From: Hofstenia miamia
Lineage: Eukaryota; Xenacoelomorpha; Acoela
Assembly (NCBI GenBank): GCA_004352715.1
Contig: SCFE01000117.1
Coordinates: forward strand, 1,264,110 to 1,328,109
DNA length: 64,000 bases
Direction of reading: 5' to 3'
Below are positions 12,881 to 23,748 of this stretch, one piece after another. Under the pieces are notes generated by a model that ran no database searches, was not told where the DNA came from, and worked only from the letters and a program-made list of their open reading frames with translations. The position numbers and the translations under genes were made by a program. Position 1 is the stretch's first letter; every line of letters starts with the position of its first letter.

Positions 12881-13221
12881 AACATAAAATATTTAGCATC
12901 TCTGAAAAAATAAATGAACTTATAAAAGTTATTGTCATGTAGATGTACTCGATTAAAAAACATTTCTTGAATATCTCAGTTTTGCATACTGGTAAATTAT
13001 ACAGTCTATTGGATCGTGTGATAAATAGTGGTCTTCTCTTCATGCAAAAATTGTTGTGTAAAGGATGAGTGGTTACTTCATAATACGTGATGTAAGTCAA
13101 TATCAGCTTTCCGACGCATATCATAAATATTGTATAATTGGTTTGTATAATTTTTAAAAATAATCTTAATATTATTTGGAAGAGTTTCATCACTGCCAAA
13201 AAATTATAAAACCAAACTTTT

Positions 13222-13565
13222 CAACGAGCCGAAAATTCCAGCCTCGGCTGGTTTAAATATTGAGTAAGTTTGGCTCGGGCCGACTCGGCTGGGCTCAGCT
13301 CTTCTCGCTATTTAGAACATTTCAATGAGGCTCGTTTTAGCTGGATATTTTTTAAAAATATTGCGCTCAAAGAATTTTCTACAGAGCTCTTCCTATTAGT
13401 TAAAAACATTTCCTAAATAAAATTATAAGAAAGGCATACTGAGTGAAAAAATAAGAAAAATCTGCATAATCAAATTAACAAGCAGAACTATAAATTTGAA
13501 TTGCTTAAAAAAGGCTCGTTGTATATCCAACACTATTCTCAAGCTCGGCTCGCCTCTGCTCGTTG
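13222..13565. mobile_element. Candidate hAT-like MITE with GGCTCG-rich ends
   Basis: The segment begins CAACGAGCC (13222) and ends GCTCGTTG (13558-13565), an 8-bp inverted match. Internally, both ends carry repeated GCTCGG/CTCGGC motifs (for example GGCTCGGGCCGACTCGG near 13272 and CTCGGCTCGCCTCTGCTCG near 13544), while the centre is ordinary AT-rich DNA. Reiterated G-G-C-T-C-G motifs at both ends are common in hAT-type MITEs. No ORF is present and I could not confirm an 8-bp target duplication, so class and exact limits are uncertain. Confidence 0.5.
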
Positions 13566-14449
13566 ACACGTCTGTGTTAGACAATATCAAAGATTGCTAA
13601 TAAGTAATGCACCAAAGACTTTGTTTCTTTCTGATTTAAATTTACTTATCAGGTCTTGAAGTAAGAATTTAAATGAGAAAAAAACTTTTTGCCACACTCA
13701 GAAAATTTAAAATTCTGTTGGAATATACCAAGTACTTTATGAGATCTTACTCCTGAAATGTCATCAATTTCAAACGTGAGCATGGTAAAGATTTTAATGA
13801 GCAACCAGGTACTCCTACAGATTGCATCGGGAATAGGTATCAAAACCAAATTGGATGTTTGAGACTCACATCCGTCAAAGAACGCAACATATTCCCACGG
13901 GACTACTCTGAGGGCTTCTCATTGTCTGTATTTGCTGCTTAGGACTTTTTTTTACTTCGAATGCGGATATTCATAAAAAGAGCTGGGGAATCCGATTCTG
14001 TATTCGAATCCAAAATAGATATGGATTCGATTTTAAAAATTTGCAGCGGCACCAATCTATTGAAGAAGATTTAAACAATATTTCTGCACTAATTTTATTC
14101 TTTGATAAAAATCTTGAGATTTATAACGTTTGTCATTTATGCATATTGAAAAAACTAAATTTAAAGTTCAAAGCATTGAATGTTTACAAAATTATGTAAA
14201 CTATTGATAGTATCGCAGTGATTGCTAGAAGCTATAAATATCCTAATATTTCAAAATATTGGGAGTTAGGTCATTCTTAAGTGAAAATTTTTAAACAACT
14301 TAATGCAAAGAGTTTATTGAAACGCTTTGAAAATATTCAAACTGAAGGAGAAAATGACGATATGGCTAATTGATTGTAAAAATGTATTTATAATTTTAAA
14401 GTTTGTGGAATGCAAATGCTATACATGTTTCGTGGAATTTACTTTTTGT
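13566..14449. other. Non-coding, no gene seen
   Basis: AT-rich DNA. Around 13990-14035 there are repeated GATTCGA/TCGAATC motifs that might be another MITE scrap; nothing else supportable. Confidence 0.35.
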
Positions 14450-15115
14450 TTTAAACGGCAACATCGGACAGAGAATTTAATTACGCGCAGCGTTCGACCA
14501 ATGAGCGAGTGATGACGTGAGAAATAGTACATCGTTGATAATTGCCCGCGGCTTTGTTAACAATTCCTTTGTTTACCACTTTAACAACGCGCGTCTTTTT
14601 AATTTCGTAAGTCGTTTTATCGAGGCCAGAGCAATTGATCCACTAAAAGTCCCTGCGTAATTAGCAAGAAGCCGGTGAAAGGCGCGCCATGCAACAGTGG
14701 TCAGGAGGCACAACCCAAATGGCACTTTCGTCGCATGCTTCAGCAGTTTTAAATTATTTTTTTATCAAAACAAGCATTTTAATTCCAATTTAGGGGTCAA
14801 TAATAAAACAGATTTAATGAAAAACCCATTGCGGGCGGTCAATCAAATTGCTACACAATTGCCGTGCATTTGTAAGGAAGAATTTAATTTCGGTAAAATA
14901 TTGCATTGTTTCCCAAACAAAAAAAGCCATTTAAACGATAGGTTTAAATGTTATGGCTTTCCCCACCAGCTCAATGGGAACAAATACACACACTTTCGCG
15001 TGCAGCAGGCGCGGAGGTCAGTGCAAAGGCCTGTAATAATCAAACATTTCAAAAGAAATATATTAAAAAAAACTCCCTCATTTATGTCCAGAAATGCTTT
15101 CTAGTTAGGAACGAA
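14450..15115. promoter_or_regulatory. Complex non-coding island, candidate cis-regulatory element
   Basis: Sequence complexity rises sharply against the AT-rich background. Visible motifs include a CCAAT box (GACCAATGAGCG, about 14497), a CRE-like TGATGACGTGAG (about 14510), CCTTTGTTTACC (Sox/Tcf/forkhead-like, about 14566), GTAATTAGC (homeodomain-like, about 14658) and TTGCATTGTTT (Oct/Sox-like, about 14902). A 135-codon open frame from 14697 has no ATG start and no recognisable domain, so I treat it as incidental. The position, a few kb downstream of a candidate transcription-factor exon, is what would be expected of an intronic enhancer. Function is inferred from composition only. Confidence 0.35.
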
Positions 15116-15399
15116 GAGTAGCTAACTCTCTCATGATCCGCCCGCCCAAAAACCACATCTGTCAAGTATTCTAGAAATGGATAAACGTCAGTAGGCCATG
15201 TTTTAATACATTTAAAAAATATCAATAATTATTTATTAATTTGTATTTTTGATTAGTAATTAGTTATTGTCAAATTAAAAGATGTGAATTGGCTCAGAAT
15301 TATAAAGTTTTTAACAACCAGGGAACACAAACGTAAATGGTGGTCACAAACTACAAGCAATGGTTGAGGCAGAATTGCTTTTGAAAAACCGCTTTAGAT

Positions 15400-15790
15400 T
15401 AGACCCAATCAAACCTAATGGATGTCCAAAGAGCATAAGAATTGAAAAAGATGGCGAGGTAATTGAGTGGGAGCGACCGTTAATTAAATGGTTTTATTGT
15501 CAGTAAGCGAAGTATGCAAAAGTTTGTTAAATTTACCATCTATTAAGATAATTGGGTGGAGAGGAAACAATTTAAAGCGAAGTGCGCGCATTTCAATAGT
15601 TACGAGATGGAAAGTGGATTCCGATATGGGCTGGTTATTTGCCGATTGAACGAGGGAAGGCGTAACCAATCATATCCCCTTTGCTATTTAATCCAAAGCG
15701 ACTAATTAATCACAGGGCTTAAATGACTTCCGATTACCAATTAATTTGCGACTCATCACAATCAAAATTAACTATTACAGAATATATCAC
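15400..15790. promoter_or_regulatory. Complex non-coding island, candidate cis-regulatory element
   Basis: Contains many TAATTA/TTAATTAA-type homeodomain sites (near 15480, 15703 and 15741), a TTTAATCCAAAGC Otx-like motif near 15690, GTCAGTAAGCG and GCCGATTGAACGAGG, with little simple repeat. A 61-codon minus-strand ORF here has no known domain. It looks like a conserved non-coding element, but conservation cannot be tested from one sequence. Confidence 0.35.
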
Positions 15791-16328
15791 AAAAACACAC
15801 AGAGAAAAGTCAATTTCACAAAACCAAAACTCACAGCTACAACAATTATTTAAGGTATAAAATATTTTTCAAAATTTGTGTTAAGTTCACTTTCAAATAC
15901 TTCACATAAGTGGTAGTTACCCTAAAAAACTATGTGTGAAAATTGAATTAACATCCAAATAATCAAAAACATTAAAAGCAGTTGCTAGCTTTGCCAACTG
16001 TACCCTACAGGAACATCCATGTCCCAAACAGAAATAATATTAATTACCTCCCACTTTTTTTGCTTCAATACCGAATCAACGAATTCAAGTACCTGGAAAG
16101 TAACGTACCACAGTCTCACTTCGGAAAAAACGAATATCACAAAGTCAATCGAACAATTATTGGCATTTGCATACAATTCAGAGTTGTTTTTTGCATCAAT
16201 TTTACACCAAAATTACAATCATAACTTAGGAATCATTTGAAAGCACCATGCAAGCAAACAAAAAATTTCAAAAGCCAATTCAATAGGCTTATCAACATAT
16301 TTGAAGGCTAAAGCATAGGACCTAATTT

Positions 16329-16720
16329 ACAGGGTTGTTGTGAGACGTGGAATTTCACATGGGATGTGGAGGATGGGACTCGTCCCATGTGACCAGTCGT
16401 GGGACAAAATTTTCCCGAAATGTCCTTTCTGAATGCATGTTTATACAGGGTTGCCCTAAAAAACACGCAATATTTTAAACACGTTTGAAACGGTGTTATA
16501 AACACCTGCCTTTTCATTGGTTTCAACATCTATCTTCAGAACATTTCGGGACCTTTGTATCAAATACTTATCAGGCTAAAATAATATTTTGAGAAATTTA
16601 CATTTATATGTTTCCTATCTTTAAAAATTAAGATAATGTACTATAAATTAAATATTGGTATCTAACAGGGTTGTTGTGGTACGTGGGACAGAAAAAAGCT
16701 GTCCCATGGCAAGCCTGCTA
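16329..16720. repeat. Two direct copies of a hAT-like terminus (CAGGGTTGTTGTG)
   Basis: CAGGGTTGTTGTGAGACGTGG at 16329 (first 20 bases compared) recurs as CAGGGTTGTTGTGGTACGTG at 16666, in both cases followed by GGGAC/GTCCC-rich sequence (GGATGGGACTCGTCCCATG near 16372; GGGACAGAAAAAAGCTGTCC near 16685). CAGGG is a common first pentamer of hAT terminal repeats, and GGGAC/GTCCC palindromes are common in hAT MITEs. A third CAGGGTTG occurs at 16446. These look like two or three fragmentary MITE ends; no transposase is present. Confidence 0.4.
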
Positions 16721-17204
16721 ATTTATGATCAATGAATTACTAGCTTAATAATATTTGTGTTTTACCTCGAAGCGATCCATGTCTGCAATTCTAGTGAACA
16801 CGTAGAGAGTAAAAAGGAGTAATTATGGAAGCCGACATTCATTTTTAAAAAAGTATTTTCTTATTCCCAAAAGTACCACTTGTATACAATTTTATTTTTA
16901 TGTTGCATTTCTCTATTATTTGACAAAGTGTTGGCAGGCACAAGCCATAACTTAACAAGCAATAACTTTTGACCTTATGCTAACAGACTAATGAAAGTAA
17001 TGGATGCTGACCATACCTCATTCCACAGTTACCTTAAAACGAACTTTCTAATTAAAAAATTGATAGCAAATATATCAAATTAAACTTTAATTTTTTGCAT
17101 GTGATTTCATATGTTGCTATTTCTGAAATAACCAGACAAAGTGTTTTTTGCAATCGTTTTGATTCACAAATATCAAATGCGTGAAAAGCAACGCCACTAA
17201 ACCA
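16721..17204. other. AT-rich non-coding, no gene seen
   Basis: No ORF of interest, repeat or island visible. Confidence 0.4.
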
Positions 17205-17480
17205 TCATAGAGGAGAATGAAAATTTAATGAGGGAAAAACTACTGCTAGGCTTAGAAGCAATTAGTGGCGAAACGAGGTCATCGAAATCATCATTTACAA
17301 GATGTAAGTGGTCGAGTGGGCAGACGAGCTCAGAGGCAGTCCGTTTCCATGCAATCTAACAGAGTCAAGTGTCCATTAATCTAAAAAGTGCGCAAATTAT
17401 TACACGTTTCTTATGGTCGTGCGCCTCCTTATAAAAACAAATTGTAAAGAAGCCGCGCACAGTGCATTAGCAATCTCTTA
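17205..17480. promoter_or_regulatory. Complex non-coding island, candidate cis-regulatory element
   Basis: Contains AGCAATTAGTGG (17257), GTCCATTAATC (17371), GCGCAAATTATTACACG (17389), TTATGGTCGTGCGCC (17412) and CCTTATAAAAAC (17428), plus GAGCTCAGAGGCAGTCCG (17326). The density of homeodomain/POU/Hox-type motifs and absence of repeats contrast with flanking DNA. CTTATAAAA could serve as a TATA box, but no ORF or transcript is evident downstream. Confidence 0.33.
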
Positions 17481-17809
17481 ATTAACAGTCAAAGAAAATA
17501 AATATTAGTAAACATAATAGTGTCAGATATTGATTTTCACCGCTGTTAAAAATATACATGCATAAATTGAGTAGTATAGATGTCATTGGACGATTTTAAA
17601 ATAACTGTACACAGTCATGGACGTCATGAAGTTGAAATTTGAAAGGAATCACATTCCAATTTTCAAATTGAAATTCGCCTTGTTCTATTTACAATGGTTG
17701 CACATTCTACAAGTAAAAGCATCAACCAATCAAATAAAAATTGTTTTTTACATGCCTGGTTGGGTTTTACAAGATAGAGGTTTTCACTTGGAGAGCATCT
17801 GCACTATAA

Positions 17810-17990
17810 ACAGTTAATTAAACGGAGAAGTGGAAAAGTTATTAACGATTGTAATCCTTTTAATCAATAAAGATCCGCTTGGAGGCGCTATGGTAATTCC
17901 CGCGATTAAGAAACATGGATAACTGTAATAAAGCCCTGCCAAATATATCATCTAGTTAATCTCCGGCTGGTAAACTTTGGACAAGAAAAC
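17810..17990. promoter_or_regulatory. Complex non-coding island, candidate cis-regulatory element
   Basis: GTTAATTAAACGGAG, CGATTGTAATCC, TTTTAATCAATAAAG, GGAGGCGCTATGG and GCGATTAAGAAAC occur close together, followed by CTAGTTAATCTCCGGC. It sits just downstream of the zinc-finger exon on its transcribed strand, so it would be intronic. Regulatory role is inferred only. Confidence 0.3.
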
Positions 17991-18197
17991 ATCCAAAGAG
18001 AAAATAATAATGTTCTACTTTTAAATGAATGCAAAATGAAAATACACGGCAAAATTTGTTGCAACAAAAAATATGAATAGACTAGTTCTATTATAAAACA
18101 AATAAATACAATAATAGGTTAAATTAAAATATCTTCTCAAATACTCTCAGAAATTAAAAAAATATTGAAATTTTCAAAAGAAAACGATGAAACATAC

Positions 18198-18354
18198 CAT
18201 ATACTTTAAGTTTTTTAATACATTGTTGTTTATGTTCGATAAACTTCGCTATAGGTGTGATAAATGTGTGCGAGCAGTTAACGCAAGTTATGACATCTGC
18301 AGACGATGACCAATCGCGAGGACAAACAACGCATAATTTGGAGTCACACGTCAT
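18198..18354 (-). CDS. Candidate coding exon with C2HC zinc finger (BCL11/Spalt-like)
   Basis: Minus-strand open frame starting ATG at 18354. It encodes about 52 residues with a zinc-knuckle-like core, CVNCSHTF at residues about 25-32 followed by KFIEHKQQC, i.e. C-X2-C-X13-H-X3-C. The N-terminal C2HC finger of BCL11 family repressors has the same 'TCxxC...F...FIEHKxxxC' layout with slightly longer spacing (X14, X4). The Spalt (SALL) N-terminal finger is the other candidate (X12, X3). The exon is bounded by a strong acceptor at 18380-18379 (pyrimidine-rich tract then CTTTAG) and a good donor (G|GTATGT, exon end 18198; an alternative GTATAT lies 7 bases earlier). An in-frame TAG lies directly before the ATG, so this ATG would be the first codon unless the acceptor is TTTAG|ATG. 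The short length means the rest of the protein would lie at lower coordinates, outside or unseen in this window. Not a TE protein I recognise. Confidence 0.42.
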
Positions 18355-18378
18355 CTAAACATCCAATTCTGTTACACA

Positions 18379-20226
18379 CTAAAGACAATAAACAAAAATA
18401 AAATTTAATTTTTTTTTACATTATCAATGTGTTTTTAAATTTCAAATTAGATGAGTTAAAATTATGCTGATAAATTTAATCGAACATCAAGCAGTGAATC
18501 ATAAAATTTGATAAAGTTCTAAATTAGCATTAACATTAAAAAATACGAGACATTGAGTCGATAAAGCACCTTTCCACGTTTAATGCAAAGAATAGAAAAC
18601 ACGGAATAAAAATTAAGAGTTAACGTTGTTAAAAAATACTAGAAAACTGATTGTGGACAATTGATTATGATACAATATCAATTCCAAATTCTGACATCAA
18701 AAACTTTTTGTGTTCTACTCTATGTTGCATCTCCATTTCGGCCATAATCAAAGCGAGTTGGCCAACATTGTAAAAACCAATCCGACTAATTTTGTCTATA
18801 TCTGATACTTTTGAATAAGTATATTTGGTGCATTACTCATTGATGTCTTGAACTTATTTTAACCCTTCCAATAATGATAATAAGTGCATTGGCTTACGTC
18901 AAATAATTGTAGTTGTTTTCTATTTCATAAATTATCAACACGTTTAATAGGTTGTCCTTACCAGAATTCTGCAATTGGCAATTAACTTTGGTGAATTTTA
19001 TTGGCGAAAATCAATCATCTTATAGAATCCAGGGTACGCTCCAACATTTATCAGAATGAATGAAGATCAGATTTAGGATTAGGAGAGATCCTAACGCTTT
19101 TCACAAAAAAACAAAGAAACATTCAGTCACACAAAATGGCAATTTTTTACATTTAGGATTTTGTAATATCTTGAAAACGAGAATAATAAACATTTAACAT
19201 CTCCAGAGTTTCTCCTTGACTGAAGAAATGGGAATTATGCCACAGTAAATGAGCATATCATTAAAAATATTTTTTATAAACGAACAAATAAAAACAAACA
19301 TATTATGTCCCGTGACGTTTTTAAGTGACAAATTTACTGATTCGCAATTGCAAACGTTATTCGACAATAGCATAATTTACTAAAAAGAAATTTAGAGATC
19401 ACCGTCTGAAATGGAATTTTTGTAATTCTTGAATAATTGGTTGTGTCAACAATCTGCGTATTTATACTCAAGGGAATATACTGAGAGAGATGAGTGAACC
19501 AAAATTCAATGGTGCAAAATCTGCAAATCTTTCCCATGGAAATTTTATCAAGCTAATAGGCTTCAAATTAGTGGGGAATGTATCACGCTAATAGTGGAAG
19601 TAAAGAGTCCTTCTTCTGAATCTATTATTGAAAAAGGTTTCTATTTTAACCAAAATACAACGGATCCATACTTTAATCTTTCTCAATTTACTTGCTGTCC
19701 AGAATTTTATGAACTATCTGAAATCTAGACGTCGAGTTGAAACTATTACAAAAATGTTTTATCAATTCAGGAAATTTACAGATAAAATCTGAAACCAATG
19801 TGTTTGTAATGAATGGAAGGCTTGGCTTGTTGCTGAATTAACAATTAAGCAATTGTTTAAAGAAGTATACATTATGGTAAAGACTATTTGCCAAAAATAT
19901 TTCCAATGTATTCAAACTGAGGTAAAGGACTGCTTTGAAGAATTTCCCAATAAATAATTTACGGAAGATGTAGTTTCTAAATGCTACAATATAATTGCCT
20001 AGAGAATAACAAAAGGTGAACATTTCGATTGGAAATAACGCACAAATCAATTATGGAAACAGATTTGCAATTCCGATTTAAGATTTATAGGAAAATCAAA
20101 ATAAGATACACGGAAACGACTTCTATACATAAAATTGCAGTTGGTTTAATAACGCACAAAACCGGAAATAAGTAATTGATTACTTCCGGAAACTTTCGAG
20201 GGTACAAAATAAAAGTAAAAGCTTAC
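18379..20226 (-). other. Putative intron; otherwise AT-rich, no gene seen
   Basis: Between the candidate donor at 20226 and acceptor at 18379. No ORF, repeat or clear island visible inside it. Confidence 0.28.
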
Positions 20227-20420
20227 CTTCGGAAATCAATTGTCACGACATGCGAAATAAGCACAGAGCATTACACAGTAAACAGTCTGAGAGGTGAACA
20301 AACACCGCGCAAAATATAATCGAATCAAAGAGTCGTCGGGCAAAAATGTCTGCCCAATTCTTACAAACGACGACATTCGTAAACAACGACGCGTCTAAAC
20401 AAACGCATCAGCTAAATTCA
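20227..20420 (-). other. Candidate 5' non-coding exon upstream of the zinc-finger exon
   Basis: On the minus strand a CpG-richer stretch (GACGCGTCGTTG, GTCGTCG, GCCCGACGACTC, GCGCGG) ends in an excellent splice donor, CCGAAG|GTAAGC, with the last exon base at 20227. It contains no long ORF, as expected for a 5' UTR exon. The next good acceptor on this strand that leads into a plausible coding exon is at 18379, giving an intron of about 1.85 kb. The start at 20420 is arbitrary: no TATA box or initiator is decisive, though AT-rich TTTATAAACA lies about 120 bp further upstream. Linkage of the two exons is a hypothesis. Confidence 0.28.
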
Positions 20421-22377
20421 TACAAATAGATTAAGTTAACAGTATTGAATTTGAATTTCCGATTTCGGCCCTCAACTTCCTATTACCAACTATGCAATGT
20501 CCTGTGAAGCATTCGCCTTTAAGCATAGACTTTGTTTATAAATATTATATTTAAGGCGTGGCACAATTTTGGGTAACTATTTTATAACCAAAAAATTATT
20601 TTTTTTAAATTTAAAAATGGAGTAAGGTTATAGTTCTGTAGTATTCAAGCGAGCCGTCAGCACCCTGAACTATAGTAACCATAACTATATTCTCAGCTGT
20701 AGGAATTCAAACTACTGTTCAACGCCATTAAAAGACTGTGTAAATTAATGGTGAGCTTTAGTTCAACATGCCGAATATGCTGACATGCTAGATAAATTAT
20801 AAAGTAAACATTGGACTGTATTAGATGGTTTGATGATGTAGAATACAATAAAAATAATTAGCATTTGAAAAACTTGATGTTTTCTTTCTGCTTTCGTTTG
20901 GAATAACATTGACATGAACCAAGTTCTATTTTAGTGACATATGGCTTTCTAAGAATGTCATACTTTGTGAGAGACAGACGATCAAATTTTTGCATGTAGG
21001 TTCGATTGACTAGTTGTTGAAGACATCTTGTGTAAGATGGATGATGAACAATAAGCGCCATTACAATCAAAAGCGAACTTCTATATTCTACTTACCGTCT
21101 GACAGTATATCAAAGGGTTGAAAATCATTAGAGCTAATATCATGCATTCGCAGCTAGAAATTTGAAAATATTTTTGTTTTAATTAAAATTTTAAGTTAAA
21201 CTATATGAGTGATCGAGGAATTTTTCGTTATTTTCTGAGCCTGCTCTATAAATAAATATTTTTGTTGATATAACCACTGATTCCTAGGGTTGTTAATAAG
21301 TGTGAGTGATGGAAATTTCAATGCCGTAAGATGAATTTGAGTTGAATGCAACATTAAACTTTAATTAGGTATTTAGGAGACTGCATAGTGCAAGCAACTT
21401 TTATAGGGATATTAACCACACGACCAACGCAACCAAGTTTAATGACTGGTCGCAAACCCACCATCTGTCAATGCAGTGACCATCTGCTTGAGTAAATCAA
21501 AAACCAATTTTGAAATCAACCATCTGTAAAATCATCGAATTTGATATGAAATAAAACAACTTTCGCAAATAAATGGAACTAGATGGGAGAAACTGTAGCA
21601 GAACAATACAAACGAAAGTGGATTCAGAGTAATACAACACAATATACTTAGAAAAAGGCGGTTGCACGCGTAGGAGAAACATGGGCTAGTTTTCTTTTTC
21701 GGTTTCCAACGTTGACACTTTCTGGGTAACAAATAGAATAAAAACTAAGGTGGTAAACATCCCTTTGAGAGTCTATTTTCCAATATTTTGATAGATTTTG
21801 TATTATTTCGCCACGTTATTGGGCACTAAATTTGATCAACACTAAGATGTGAATTTTGAGATTTCTTTACAGTTAAGACATAGTAAAATTAATATCAGTG
21901 TATCATTTTTACAAACTCCTGTCTTAACCATTTTTCAGTACAACCTTCCAACCCACTAAAAGCACTTTAGCTATGTTGGAAATAAAACTAATACTGATAT
22001 TCATTAAAACGTACAAATTAGTTTAATATTTATAACACAAGGAGTATCGTATTGTGGACTTGGTTAAACGCGGGCGGGTATGATGTTATTATATTGTTCT
22101 GTTTTTTTAACTGTTATGGCTAAGCTGAACGACTATGCAGGTGGACATAGAATTATCAGGGAGGGCTGTTCTTTATTTTACGGGCGCAGGCGCTGAAAAT
22201 TAGCCACCCACAAGTCCAAAGCAAGGAGCATGCTGTATTCGATTATTATTTATGCATTAGATTAGAGTTTGTAGTCGTCCCTGTATTAGGACTGACAAAT
22301 ATATCAGTTCAAAGTAGTCCTTGGCTGCCATTATCTGTAATTTCATCGTTTCAAAATGCATTCATAATGATATTTAT
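20421..22377. other. Non-coding, no gene seen
   Basis: Mostly AT-rich. A patch at 22060-22230 (GCGGGCGGGTATG, GGGCGCAGGCGCTG) is more complex, just beyond a (T)n-rich stretch, but I cannot assign it. Confidence 0.35.
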
Positions 22378-22437
22378 CATGGCCAACTATAATCACAGAG
22401 TGGAACGTTGCAGCATTGATAAAAAAATGAGGCGGAA
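22378..22437 (-). repeat. Dispersed repeat copy A (inverted relative to copy B)
   Basis: Read on the minus strand: TTCCGCCTCATTTTTTTATC, then ATGCTGCAACGTTCCA, then GTGATTATAGTTGGCCATG. The same three blocks in the same order occur on the plus strand at 23687-23748. Confidence 0.75.
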
Positions 22438-23407
22438 AGTTAACGTTTAAAAACTGATAAATAAGATGAATTATTTTTAAAGAAAATATACAAAACGATA
22501 AAAAACAAGAAAACATGCAAATGATAAAAACACAATTCAAAATTTCTTTTTTTAACTCTTTGATTCAGTGAATCTGTTAAATGCTTTTGCATATTGTTTA
22601 AATAAATGTTTGTGCATGTTCTTCCAATGCACCGATTTAAAGAATCCAAATGAGAGCTGCACATAAAATCGTTAGTAGAGTATAACAGAAGCAAAGATGA
22701 GGCATAAATTCGGGAGTTTGAAGCATTTTTCGAAATTAACTTCTTATGATAGAGATTGAAAAACTCAATGTAATGGTAACTAATTTTCTGAAGGTTTACT
22801 TAGGGCACCACGATTTAAGTCATTAAAATATTGTGAAGATTGGGATAAATCCTGTTGCGAGAAGATCAAAGTATTGCTTTGCCAAGTCATATGCCGATAA
22901 GCATGCATATCTTAGTAGTAGGGGGAAACGTACAACTGAGTTTTATAAGTTTTTTTCTTCACATATCTACATTTTGTATGTCGTCCACTAGTGAATTGTC
23001 TCTTTCCTCTAATAAGTGGCTAAAGTAGTTACATAACTCATTCAATTGAGAAATTTTTGAACCACTGAGGAAATGGCACACATATTCCATTGATGTATCC
23101 CTCGATTTAAAATTTTCATATATTATTGTTTCCTTAACAATTGGAATATGGCTTTTTAATCAACATCATTAATTCTATCGAAATTTGCTGGTGCTATATA
23201 ATTACATTGTACTGTGCGATCCAAGAAAATCACTTGCATTAAATTTTGACAATTGATTTTGTAGAAAAACTCTTTTCATAGGTGAAATGGAGCAACAGTT
23301 GACAAAACAATATTAGTAAGTATTTTCACATTCATTCAAAAATGAATTTCAAATTGAAAATGGAATATAAAAAGGGCACAAAAAATTTCATACAATGCTG
23401 GAATATA

Positions 23408-23535
23408 AACGAACTATAGATGCAATAATGTAGCAATCTTAATTTAAATTTCATAGAAAGTAAGTTATTATGAACGAACTAGAAATACAATAATATAACT
23501 ATCTTGAGTTAATTTTATAGAAAGTGAGTTATTTG
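23408..23535 (+). repeat. Diverged tandem duplication, period about 65 bp
   Basis: AACGAACTATAGATGCAATA at 23408 and AACGAACTAGAAATACAATA at 23473, each ending with ATAGAAAGTAAGTTATT or ATAGAAAGTGAGTTATT. Two units with scattered substitutions. Confidence 0.75.
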
Positions 23536-23686
23536 AAATATTCGATGCGCATTATTATTGGCATTCCATTCTATTATCATAAAAAGAAAAGAAATACAAA
23601 AATTCCCATCTGTAAGTTTTTGGGAAGTCAAATATTGTAGGAAAGCTTTTTTCGGCCTGATGTTAAATGAATACCGCAAATAATAA

Positions 23687-23748
23687 TTCCGCCTCAATTG
23701 TATTTCATGATGCTGCAACGTTCCAGGCCGTGATTATAGTTGGCCATG
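23687..23748 (+). repeat. Dispersed repeat copy B
   Basis: TTCCGCCTCAATTG, ATGCTGCAACGTTCCA and GTGATTATAGTTGGCCATG match copy A at 22378-22437 in opposite orientation, 1.3 kb apart. They could be terminal or subterminal repeats of one decayed element or two independent insertions. I see no transposase between them. Confidence 0.75.

Noticed and set aside
12762-13199. 145-codon open frame on the minus strand
   Set aside because: It passes through the (AT)n microsatellite and is Ile/Tyr-rich with no domain; a chance frame.
14697-15104. 135-codon plus-strand open frame
   Set aside because: Begins with GTG, no ATG, no domain, no splice context; the region reads better as a regulatory island.
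20610-20700. Minus-strand peptide VMVTIVQGADGSLEYYRT
   Set aside because: Short and isolated; no splice sites or known motif to support an exon.
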